From Desulfococcaceae bacterium (GTDB taxonomy: Bacteria; Desulfobacterota; Desulfobacteria; Desulfobacterales; Desulfosalsimonadaceae): a stretch of DNA of 64,000 nt. The translations under genes and the position numbers were made by a program. Position 1 is the stretch's first letter. Every line of letters begins with the position of its first letter. Location of the stretch: NCBI GenBank assembly GCA_030145385.1, contig JAQYVU010000011.1, positions 1 to 64,000 of the forward strand, written 5' to 3'. Below the pieces are notes generated by a model. The model worked only from the letters and a program-made list of their open reading frames with translations, ran no database searches and was not told the DNA's origin. Below, one piece after another: positions 1 to 7,810 of this stretch.

Positions 1-1413
1 AACATGAGAATGACCTCCTTTTAATTTGAGGTATTCTATTCGATGTTCGGATAAAACGCCGAACAGGGAATTTGAAAACGCTTTAATGATCTCCACATCA
101 ACAGTTTGACCTTTTAATGAATCAATGTCAATCCCCCAGTCAGGGGAGCCGTCGAAATTGACAATCCTGTTTTCAGAAGTCCGTCCGGAAAGTTCAATTG
201 TTTCGGATGTGGATATATTTTTCAGCTGATTTTTACTTCCCCCCTCAATCAAAACGGAAAAAGTCTGACCAATCAGTGAATGATGTTTTTTTCTCGTGAT
301 TTCTTTCTGCAGTTTAAAAAGACGCTGGAGTCTGTGATGTTTAACCTCTGACTCTATTTTGTCTGAAAAACGGGCTGCCGGTGCTTCCGGACGATCAGAA
401 TATTCAAACGCAAAAACACTGTCAAATTGAACTGTTTCAATCAACCCGATAGTGTCATTAAAATCTTGTTCCGTCTCACCTGGAAATCCGACAATAAAAT
501 CCGTTGTAATCCCAATACCAGAAGAGACCGCACGGAGTTTCTCAATCTTTTCCAGGTAAGCTTCACGGGTATACTTGCGGTTCATTTTTTTCAGGATATG
601 GTTTGAGCCTGACTGAACCGGCAAATGAATGTGATTGCATACCTTATTCAGTTTACCAAACGATTCAATCAGCTGATCGGAAAGATCCTTGGGATGGGAT
701 GTAACAAACCGAATTCTTTCGAGTCCATCAATATCATTGACCATTGCCAGCAGTTCAGGAAACGATGTCAGCCCTTCCTTGACACCGTAGCTGTTCACAT
801 TCTGGCCCAGAAGCGTGATTTCCTTTACGCCGGATTGAACCAGCGCCTGAATCTCACGAATAATGGATTCCGGCTTGCGGCTGATTTCCCGGCCCCGGAC
901 ATATGGGACCACGCAGTAAGTACAATAGTTTTCACACCCCCGCATGATGGTGACAAAACCGTTCACTTCTTTTTTGGGGGACATATCAATGCCGGAAGGC
1001 GCGGTTTCATGAATTTTTTCCGACATTTTAATTTCAACAATAGATTGCGGGAATTCTTCTATCTTTTGCAGTAAATCAGGCAATTGATTGATGGCATGGG
1101 TTCCTAAAACAATATCGACCTGGGGAAACCGCTTAATCAGCTTTGCGCCCTGCTGCTGGGCAACGCATCCGGCGACAACCACTTTCAAACCGGTATTCTT
1201 CTTTTTCAAAGCACTCAGGCGGCCGAGAAAACTGTAGACTTTTTGAACCGCTTTCTCCCTGATCGCACAGGTGTTCACAATAATAAGGTCAGCATTTGTA
1301 TATGAATCGACCGACTCATAATTTTTCTGCTTTAAAACTCTGGCCATCTGGCCGGAATCATAAACATTCATCTGGCAGCCGATGGTATTGATATACACAT
1401 TTTTTGTTTTCAT
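1..1413 (-). CDS. miaB: tRNA-2-methylthio-N6-dimethylallyladenosine synthase MiaB (3' end off window)
   Basis: Radical SAM methylthiotransferase that converts i6A37 to ms2i6A37 in tRNAs reading UNN codons. The frame is open from the ATG at 1413 to the window edge, so 471 codons are visible without a stop; MiaB is usually about 440-470 residues, so only a few residues are missing. The N-terminal UPF0004 domain has Cys13 in NTIGCQMN, and the radical SAM motif CENYCTYC gives Cys160, Cys164 and Cys167, spaced as in E. coli MiaB. The start lies 9 bases after the stop of the upstream DUF4911 gene, so the two are probably cotranscribed. The motif set favours MiaB over RimO or MtaB; confidence is high. 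Confidence 0.95.
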   Translation of the reverse strand, partial: MKTKNVYINTIGCQMNVYDSGQMARVLKQKNYESVDSYTNADLIIVNTCAIREKAVQKVYSFLGRLSALKKKNTGLKVVVAGCVAQQQGAKLIKRFPQVDIVLGTHAINQLPDLLQKIEEFPQSIVEIKMSEKIHETAPSGIDMSPKKEVNGFVTIMRGCENYCTYCVVPYVRGREISRKPESIIREIQALVQSGVKEITLLGQNVNSYGVKEGLTSFPELLAMVNDIDGLERIRFVTSHPKDLSDQLIESFGKLNKVCNHIHLPVQSGSNHILKKMNRKYTREAYLEKIEKLRAVSSGIGITTDFIVGFPGETEQDFNDTIGLIETVQFDSVFAFEYSDRPEAPAARFSDKIESEVKHHRLQRLFKLQKEITRKKHHSLIGQTFSVLIEGGSKNQLKNISTSETIELSGRTSENRIVNFDGSPDWGIDIDSLKGQTVDVEIIKAFSNSLFGVLSEHRIEYLKLKGGHSHV

Positions 1414-1422
1414 ATTTTATTC

Positions 1423-1704
1423 TTAAAAATTTCCCGCCAACGAATCAGCAACGTCGTGGACAGGTTCAATTAATATTTCTTTTTTTAATTCATTGATCAC
1501 ATCATCGACATCGCCTTCACAACCGGGCGCGATATGCAGTTTAATTATAGACGCCTGCCGGTCAATGGTTTCAACCACTGCGATGCCGTCGTATGCTTCA
1601 AAAATGAATTTTACAAAACCGACTGATTTTTTCTCAATAGAGTATAATTTTCCAATTGTCTTCAAAAAATCTCCATATATAAATAATTTATCAAAACATA
1701 ACAT
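1423..1704 (-). CDS. DUF4911 domain protein
   Basis: Small protein (93 residues as drawn) whose region from about residue 20 onward (FVKFIFEAYDGIAVVETID, then IAPGCEGDVDDVI) matches the DUF4911 pattern of short deltaproteobacterial proteins of unknown function. It sits immediately upstream of miaB, 9 bases apart, and I infer cotranscription. The start is uncertain. The ATG at 1704 has only a weak ribosome site, while a TTG at 1665 is preceded by GGAG five bases away and would give an 80-residue protein closer to the usual size. No catalytic residues or membrane segments can be seen. Function unknown. Confidence 0.75.
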   Translation of the reverse strand: MLCFDKLFIYGDFLKTIGKLYSIEKKSVGFVKFIFEAYDGIAVVETIDRQASIIKLHIAPGCEGDVDDVINELKKEILIEPVHDVADSLAGNF

Positions 1705-1821
1705 CCCGGTTTTTACTTTGACAATAAAAATTCATGGAAACCCAAAAAGCACGGGACTGTTCATTGAACTTTTAACAAAATTTCATTGTTTCATAAAGCA
1801 GTATAAGTTATATGCCATTTT

Positions 1822-3552
1822 ATGAAAAAACAAATGGAAATTCTGAATCCTGATAAAACAACCGTCCGGAACATACAAAAACAAACTGGTTACCACCTGA
1901 TAACTGCTAAAATTCTGGCAAACCGGGGGATTTCCTCAAACCAATCAATTTCCGAGTTTTTCAACCCGTCGTTGCGGCATATCCAGTCATTTGAAACCTT
2001 GATTGACATGGACAAAGCTGTCGAGCGAATTACCCATGCCATTAATCAAAATGAAAAAATACTGGTATTTGGCGACTATGACGTGGACGGCATAACTTCC
2101 ACAGCTATTTTATATGAATTCCTGATAACGACAGGGGCTGATGTGACGTATTATATCCCCCATCGCATCGAAGAAGGATACGGGCTGAATCTCCACCAAA
2201 TCGAACATGTTGTCATACCCGGCGGATATAACCTGGTTATTACCATTGACTGCGGATCCACCAGTCATGATGCGATAGAACATGCCAATCAATCCGGAAT
2301 CGACATCGTTGTCACCGATCATCATACCATTGCAGAGTCTCTGCCGAAGGCACTGGCTGTTGTCAACCCGAGAAGACATGACTGCCCTTCTAAGGCATCC
2401 TATCTAGCCGGTGTCGGGGTTGCCTTCTGCCTGCTGATAAGGCTGCGCAAGCATCTCAGAGAAAATAATTTCTGGGAAAACCGACCCGGGGGAAATATAC
2501 CGGAACCGAATTTAAAGGCGCTGTGTGATTTGGTTGCGTTAGGTACGGTTGCAGATGTCGTACCGCTGATCAATGAAAACCGGATTTTGACCAAAGCAGG
2601 ACTGGAAGTCATCAATACCTGCCCGAGACCGGGACTTGATGCATTAATCAAGCTCAGCGGCATCAATAAATCAACGATTGATGCGGAAGACATTGCATTT
2701 AGACTAAGCCCCCGGCTAAATGCTTCCGGTCGCATGAATCATGCGCGGCTGGCTGTCCAGCTTTTAACTACAAAAGACATTGATGAAGCATTTACGTTAG
2801 CCAATACCTTGAATACTTTGAACACGCAACGTCAGGAAATTGAACAGAAAATTTTTCATCACATCCTGATGTATTTTAATGAAGAACCGGAATTGATCAA
2901 CAAAAATGCTGTCATTCTCGGGAAACAGGAGTGGCATCAAGGCGTTCTTGGTATTGTCGCATCCAAACTGGTGGACAAGTACTATCGGCCGGTTATTTTA
3001 ATCTCTTTTAAAGAAAATATCGGAAAAGGTTCCGCCCGCAGTATCCCCGGGATAGATCTATATAATGCTTTAAGCCAATGCTCGGAATACTTAGAGGGCT
3101 TTGGCGGACATCCAATGGCAGCAGGTTTGAGCATTAAAAGAGAAAATTTAAAGCAGTTTCAAAACCAGTTTGAAAAAACCGTTGCAGCCATGACAGCCGG
3201 TCAGGAGATAATCCCCAGCATACGAATCGATTGCCGGCTGGATTTTGATATAATATCTGAACGTTTAATTAATGAAATTTCCTCATTACAGCCGTTTGGC
3301 CAGGACAATCCGGAACCTTTGTTTTGCACTGAGAAAGTGGATGTAACATTTTCTAAAATCATCGGAAAAAATCACCGACGACTTACTTTAAAACAACGCA
3401 ATTCCAAATCCAACAATACAGTCAATGCCATCTGGTTCAATGTTGAAGGCGAAAATCTGAATAAAAAACATTTTGATACCATCGTCTTTAAACTGCGCTG
3501 GAATCACTGGAATGGCAAAAAGAGCATTCAGGCGGTTGTGGAATACGGGTAA
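1822..3552 (+). CDS. recJ: Single-stranded-DNA-specific 5'-3' exonuclease RecJ
   Basis: RecJ degrades single-stranded DNA 5'-3' in recombination and mismatch/base-excision repair. The 576-residue length is normal. The DHH phosphoesterase domain shows DYDVDG (Asp85, Asp87, Asp89 region) and the signature VTDHH with Asp166-His167-His168. The DHHA1 domain carries GFGGHPMAAG near residue 430, and the last 100 residues fit the OB-fold. There is no strong ribosome site before the ATG at 1822; an in-frame ATG lies four codons downstream. The gene stands alone on the plus strand between the DUF4911/miaB pair and a two-gene unit. Identity is secure, the exact start less so. Confidence 0.95.
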   Translation: MKKQMEILNPDKTTVRNIQKQTGYHLITAKILANRGISSNQSISEFFNPSLRHIQSFETLIDMDKAVERITHAINQNEKILVFGDYDVDGITSTAILYEFLITTGADVTYYIPHRIEEGYGLNLHQIEHVVIPGGYNLVITIDCGSTSHDAIEHANQSGIDIVVTDHHTIAESLPKALAVVNPRRHDCPSKASYLAGVGVAFCLLIRLRKHLRENNFWENRPGGNIPEPNLKALCDLVALGTVADVVPLINENRILTKAGLEVINTCPRPGLDALIKLSGINKSTIDAEDIAFRLSPRLNASGRMNHARLAVQLLTTKDIDEAFTLANTLNTLNTQRQEIEQKIFHHILMYFNEEPELINKNAVILGKQEWHQGVLGIVASKLVDKYYRPVILISFKENIGKGSARSIPGIDLYNALSQCSEYLEGFGGHPMAAGLSIKRENLKQFQNQFEKTVAAMTAGQEIIPSIRIDCRLDFDIISERLINEISSLQPFGQDNPEPLFCTEKVDVTFSKIIGKNHRRLTLKQRNSKSNNTVNAIWFNVEGENLNKKHFDTIVFKLRWNHWNGKKSIQAVVEYG

Positions 3553-3567
3553 ATAGAAATGCCATAA

Positions 3568-3645
3568 TTTTTTACTTAAAATCCCATGACTTTTTACTTG
3601 AAATCATGCATTGTTGAGATTATTATTTTTTAACTTAAAAACATA
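3568..3645. repeat. Three imperfect copies of an AT-rich 20-bp motif
   Basis: Between recJ and the next gene the motif TTTTTACTT(A/G)AAATC..ATG occurs at about 3568-3588 and 3590-3608, with a weaker third copy at 3626-3645. The first two copies are adjacent. This may be a leftover of slippage or a binding site array; nothing in the sequence decides between these. Confidence 0.4.
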
Positions 3646-3678
3646 TAGCTTTTATCGCATTTAAAAGGGAAACTCCCC

Positions 3679-4104
3679 ATGTCAAAAAAATTTCGCCCCA
3701 GCAATCTTGGTGAATCCAAAATTATCTCCAAAATTGCGTCATCAAAAGAATATGAGCGTAGAAAATCAATTAATGCCGTTGCTGAAAAGCCGGAGGAATT
3801 AAGCAATTATATTGCAATGAAACTGGTTGAAAGTGCTCTCGTGGAAACCACCAATAAAAATTCCATGGAAGAACAGATCGCCAACTGCCTTGAAAAACTG
3901 ATTCACGCAGATGACTTTGATGTTGATTATCAAATCGCACCTTATCGGAATCTTGTCTCAAACCCGAATATTATCAGTATTTATGTAACTTCTTTTGTTA
4001 TTGAAACACTGATTAACCACAAAGACACTGTTGATATTTACGGAGCTGATGAGGAAATCTACGCCTGCATTCATAAACAGGTGGAAAAATTTCTTTCCAA
4101 ATAA
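3679..4104 (+). CDS. Conserved-looking hypothetical protein, 141 aa
   Basis: I do not recognise this protein. It is 141 residues, soluble, with a basic first 30 residues (KKFRPS, SKEYERRKS) followed by a mostly helical, mixed-charge body; no signal peptide, membrane segment or metal motif is visible. The start ATG is preceded by AAAAGGGA at a suitable distance. Its TAA stop overlaps the ATG of the RNase Z-like gene (TAATG), so the two are very probably translationally coupled and form one operon. The coupling suggests a role linked to the hydrolase, but that is inference only. Confidence 0.7.
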   Translation: MSKKFRPSNLGESKIISKIASSKEYERRKSINAVAEKPEELSNYIAMKLVESALVETTNKNSMEEQIANCLEKLIHADDFDVDYQIAPYRNLVSNPNIISIYVTSFVIETLINHKDTVDIYGADEEIYACIHKQVEKFLSK

Positions 4105-5141
4105 TGCCGCCTTCATTTAAGCCCTGTTTGATAAATGATTCTTCAGGTGACCCTGGACTATTTGTATCTTTTTCATTTCATAACCGGGCAATCGTTTTTG
4201 ACCTGGGAGACATTTACAATCTGTCTTCCAGGGAAATTCTCAAGATCAGCCATATTTTTATTTCCCATACCCACATGGATCATTTTGCCGGATTTGACCG
4301 CCTGCTGCGGATTATACTCGGCCGGGAAAAAACACTCCATCTTTATGGTCCTGAGGGATTTTTGGGGAATATTGAAGGCAAGCTGTCCGGTTATTCCTGG
4401 AACCTTGTAAAAAAATTTTCCAATCAATTAGTTATTCATGCCACTGAAATTTCTGAAAACAGTCTGATTTCCCAGAAATATATATGTCAAAACGGGTTTA
4501 AAACCACCAGCGAACCATTACAACGGCCGTTTTGCGACCATATAATATATGACGAATCATCGCTTAAAATACACGCTTCAATTTTAGACCATGGAATTCC
4601 AAGCCTTGGTTTTGCTCTTAAGGAAAAATTTCGGATTAATATCCGAAAAGAAGCTTTAGAAGAGCTCGGACTGATTCCCGGACAATGGCTTTATCGGTTT
4701 AAGCAGGCAGTGTTTGAAAAATGTGATCCCGAATCAATCCTTAAAGTACCATGCAAGGAAAACTCGGGAACCACTCTAAAAAATTATAAATTCAAAGATC
4801 TTGTTGATCGGCTTACTATTATAACGGAAGGACAGAAAATCGCTTATGTGGCGGATGTGGCCTATACCCCGTTCAATGTAGAAAAGATTATCAAATTGGC
4901 CGAAGGCGCAGACCACCTGTTTATTGAATCCGCTTTTCTGGAAAAAGATATTGGCCATGCCATGGCAAAACGTCATTTAACCGCTCGTCAGGCTGGGGAA
5001 ATTGCAGGGTTGGCAGGTGCCAAACGGTTTACCCTGTTTCATTTCTCACCCCGCTATAAAGACGCAGAACAACTGTTCTGCAATGAAGCCCTTGAAGCCT
5101 ATCAAAAAGAAACTTATCAGGAAAATAAACGCCTGGATTGA
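4104..5141 (+). CDS. Metallo-beta-lactamase fold hydrolase, ribonuclease Z-like
   Basis: Zinc-dependent hydrolase of the RNase Z (COG1234) type, which in the family matures tRNA 3' ends. The signature SHTHMDH gives His55, His57, Asp59 and His60; the later motifs around VADVAYT (Asp ligand) and LFHFSPRY (His ligand) fit the remaining zinc ligands. Length is 345 residues, about 40 more than the 305 of E. coli RNase Z, with an extra segment around residues 120-170. The tRNA-Phe in this window encodes its own CCA, so its 3' processing may not need RNase Z; this protein may act on other substrates. The start overlaps the preceding stop as TAATG. Confidence 0.85.
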   Translation: MPPSFKPCLINDSSGDPGLFVSFSFHNRAIVFDLGDIYNLSSREILKISHIFISHTHMDHFAGFDRLLRIILGREKTLHLYGPEGFLGNIEGKLSGYSWNLVKKFSNQLVIHATEISENSLISQKYICQNGFKTTSEPLQRPFCDHIIYDESSLKIHASILDHGIPSLGFALKEKFRINIRKEALEELGLIPGQWLYRFKQAVFEKCDPESILKVPCKENSGTTLKNYKFKDLVDRLTIITEGQKIAYVADVAYTPFNVEKIIKLAEGADHLFIESAFLEKDIGHAMAKRHLTARQAGEIAGLAGAKRFTLFHFSPRYKDAEQLFCNEALEAYQKETYQENKRLD

Positions 5142-5151
5142 AAAATTTAGC

Positions 5152-5781
5152 TTACGCGCGTTCAAGCGCTTCTAATGAGCCCTGGCGCATGATAATAAGC
5201 GCAAGTTTATGGATCGCTTTTCTTTTTTCTTCAGCTGTTCGCCCGGGATAATTGCGGAATGTCAATACAACACCGGCCAGGGACGCAAAAAAAGCCTGGG
5301 TATTTAAACGCAGATTACCGGCATCATCGGTATGCTTAACAACATTATCAAACATGTTAAGAAAATACCGCTGCACTCCGTTGAATTTCTTTAATGCCTG
5401 CGGATTCAATTCGCCCCGAATCATGAAATGACACATCATCTGGAAAGTCGCTTCATTGTCAACCATATAGTCAACGACAGCCAGGGTGATGGTTTCCATA
5501 TTGTCGCCACTTTTAACCCGCAGTTGTAATAATTTTTCTATGGTATTGATGTCCTGAATCAGCGCTTCAACAAAAAGATCATCCCTGCTGGGAAAATATC
5601 TATAGATGGATGCGGCTGAAACACCGGCTTTGACGGCAATATCACGCATACCGATTTCATGAAACGATTTTTCCTCAAAAAGCTCCATGGCCGCCTTGAT
5701 TATCAACTGTTTTCGGACTTCACGCTCATCTTCTCTTAATTGTTTGAATGTGGACTTTTCCTGCAATCTCCTATCCTCCAA
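5152..5781 (-). CDS. TetR/AcrR family transcriptional regulator
   Basis: A 209-residue TetR-type repressor. Residues 20-70 hold the helix-turn-helix: KQLIIKAAMELFEEKSF, then RDIAVKAGVSAASIYRYF, the usual recognition-helix pattern. The C-terminal ligand-binding part is helical and gives no ligand clue. It converges on the RNase Z-like gene (10-base gap) and its 5' side faces a 281-base non-coding stretch shared with the end of the HD-GYP gene. That stretch holds short A/T-rich inverted and direct repeats near 5806-5870 that could be an autoregulatory operator, but no clean palindrome stands out. Target genes cannot be named. Confidence 0.9.
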   Translation of the reverse strand: MEDRRLQEKSTFKQLREDEREVRKQLIIKAAMELFEEKSFHEIGMRDIAVKAGVSAASIYRYFPSRDDLFVEALIQDINTIEKLLQLRVKSGDNMETITLAVVDYMVDNEATFQMMCHFMIRGELNPQALKKFNGVQRYFLNMFDNVVKHTDDAGNLRLNTQAFFASLAGVVLTFRNYPGRTAEEKRKAIHKLALIIMRQGSLEALERA

Positions 5782-6009
5782 ATACTTTAATCAGAAACTT
5801 GATTATTGCTATACAAAATTTATTCTATACGTTTAATTGGTTTAAGTTATCATGGTTTAGTAGAATAAACAATGTTTTTTTATTCAATACCACTCAATCG
5901 TTGTGCACAAATAAGTAATCAAAAATTTACGGTATGGGAAAAAGGCCAGACAACGGGAAATGACAACAATAGTTTGAATTAAACAATTGTTTCATGTAAA
6001 GCAACATTA

Positions 6010-6051
6010 AATTGAGAATTTAATGCCCGAAATTGAAAATTTAAGCCCGGA
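6010..6051. repeat. Two tandem 21-bp repeats
   Basis: Positions 6010-6030 and 6031-6051 are near-identical head-to-tail copies (AATTGAGAATTTAATGCCCG against AATTGAAAATTTAAGCCCGG). They lie just beyond the 3' end of the HD-GYP response regulator gene, between it and the TetR gene. Role unknown. Confidence 0.55.
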
Positions 6052-6062
6052 CAGCGTATCTC

Positions 6063-7631
6063 TTATTCCGGGTAACGGTTATTAATTTCAACAAACTCAT
6101 CAATATTTTCAAGAAATATGTCCACTATGTTCGGATCAAAGCGTGAACCCCTCTGGTCTTTAATTAATTTAAGAACCCGGGTAATCCCCCACTTTTCTTT
6201 ATAAATCCGCCAATGGGTCAGCGAGTCAAACACATCCGCCAGCCCGGTAATTCTACCGAAGATATGGATTTCTTCTCCTTTGAGTCCCTGCGGATATCCG
6301 CCCCCATCCCAGTGTTCATGATGCTGCTGGGCAACAATAGCGGCTGCCTGCATGATTCGACGGTTTGAATTTTTAAAAATATCATATCCAATGGAGGTGT
6401 GGGGTTTAATTTGTTCAAACTCTTCAGGGGTGAGCTTGGCGGGTTTAAATAAAATAGAATCCGGGATGGCAACTTTTCCGACATCATGAATCGGTGACAC
6501 CAGCCTTAATAGATCTGCTTCTTCCTGGCTTAAACCGGCCTTTAGCGCAAGAAGGTGGCAAAATAATGAAACGCGGTGCGCGTGCTTGCCGACATCAGTG
6601 GATCTGTTTTCAATGACTTCACCCAAAGTCATCAGCATTTCTTTGTGTGTATCGACTATCTCCTTGTTCAAAAGAATATTTTCAAATGCCACGGCAACAT
6701 TGTTTGAAAAGATCCGGATCAAATCACGGTCAAGCTTGCTTAAATGACTGCAGCTTTTTAAAAATAATACATTCTTCATACCGCTTTTGGTGGCCAGGTA
6801 TCCCACATAGAGATCGTCGATAAACAGACTTTTTTCGTTATCCACCGCCTGCCGCAAATATCGTATGACATCATCGTTAAATATTGTGGATACATATTGA
6901 TCCACAGATTTTTCATACTTGCCGGTCGCAGCAAGTACAATAAAATCGTCTTTTTCTTTAAAGGCGCTGAAACCGGAAAGCTGAAGATAAACTGAACTTT
7001 CATCTAATTTCAGTATGGAAACCAGCTGGGTCAATACCCCTTTTGCAAATTCTTTTAAAGACTGATGTTCAAACAGATGGGCAGACGCCTTGATGATCTG
7101 TTCAAGCCCGTACCGATTTTTCTCTATAATCCGCAAATCCCGGTAGGAACGCAGGGCTGACGTTATCGTGGTAAAAAGTTTCTGGACAGTGAGTTCTGTT
7201 TTTTCCTTGTATTCATTAATGTCATAATCAATGATCACATCCCTTTCCGGTGCTTTGCCGGGTTGTCCGGTCCGCAGAATAATCCGAACAAAGGAATTTT
7301 TAAGATCCTGACGAATAAATCTGGCCAGCTTGAGACCGGCATCATCCGTCTCCATCACTACATCCAGGAGTATAATGGCCGTATCAGAATTGGCAGCGAT
7401 GAGTTGTTTTGTTTCTTCCCCGGAATAAGCGCTTAAAAATTCAAGGGACCGTCCTTCAAAAACATAGTCATTCAAAACCATCTTTGTGACGTTGTGAACT
7501 TCCACTTCATCATCGGCAATAATAATTTTCCAGGGTTTTTTCGGCTTTAAATCATTGGCTGCGCCGGCGGCGCTTTTTTTGAAAAGACTTTTTGTGCTTG
7601 AAACTCCATTCGAATCCTGCACCTTGGCCAT
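6063..7631 (-). CDS. Response regulator: REC-DUF3369-HD-GYP cyclic-di-GMP phosphodiesterase
   Basis: RpfG-like two-component output protein that would hydrolyse cyclic di-GMP. Residues about 33-150 form the receiver domain (IIADDE acidic pocket, phospho-acceptor in ILLDVVM). Residues about 165-320 match DUF3369, a GAF-like sensor insert. The HD-GYP domain follows with His382-Asp383 in HDVGK and GYP at 445-447 in GGGYPQG; all the catalytic residues are present. No histidine kinase is adjacent, so its phosphodonor is elsewhere. With the GGDEF regulator at 31.3 kb this window contributes both making and breaking of cyclic di-GMP. The gene stands as a single unit after a 179-base gap. Confidence 0.93.
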   Translation of the reverse strand: MAKVQDSNGVSSTKSLFKKSAAGAANDLKPKKPWKIIIADDEVEVHNVTKMVLNDYVFEGRSLEFLSAYSGEETKQLIAANSDTAIILLDVVMETDDAGLKLARFIRQDLKNSFVRIILRTGQPGKAPERDVIIDYDINEYKEKTELTVQKLFTTITSALRSYRDLRIIEKNRYGLEQIIKASAHLFEHQSLKEFAKGVLTQLVSILKLDESSVYLQLSGFSAFKEKDDFIVLAATGKYEKSVDQYVSTIFNDDVIRYLRQAVDNEKSLFIDDLYVGYLATKSGMKNVLFLKSCSHLSKLDRDLIRIFSNNVAVAFENILLNKEIVDTHKEMLMTLGEVIENRSTDVGKHAHRVSLFCHLLALKAGLSQEEADLLRLVSPIHDVGKVAIPDSILFKPAKLTPEEFEQIKPHTSIGYDIFKNSNRRIMQAAAIVAQQHHEHWDGGGYPQGLKGEEIHIFGRITGLADVFDSLTHWRIYKEKWGITRVLKLIKDQRGSRFDPNIVDIFLENIDEFVEINNRYPE

Positions 7632-7810
7632 ATGTCCATCTCCAGAATCTAAATTATTTTACGATTTTTTAAATATAACATTGCCAACAATATTTTGGCA
7701 AGGACTCTCTCCGTTATTACGCGGCAAGCCATAATAACAGAGTATCATGTCGTTTAAAAAAGAGTTTACCGTTTCTCTGATATTTAAAAAAAATGAGAAT
7801 TATGCCGATT

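Noticed and set aside
625-1074. 149-codon plus-strand ORF within miaB
   Set aside because: It lies antisense to the radical SAM motif region of miaB.
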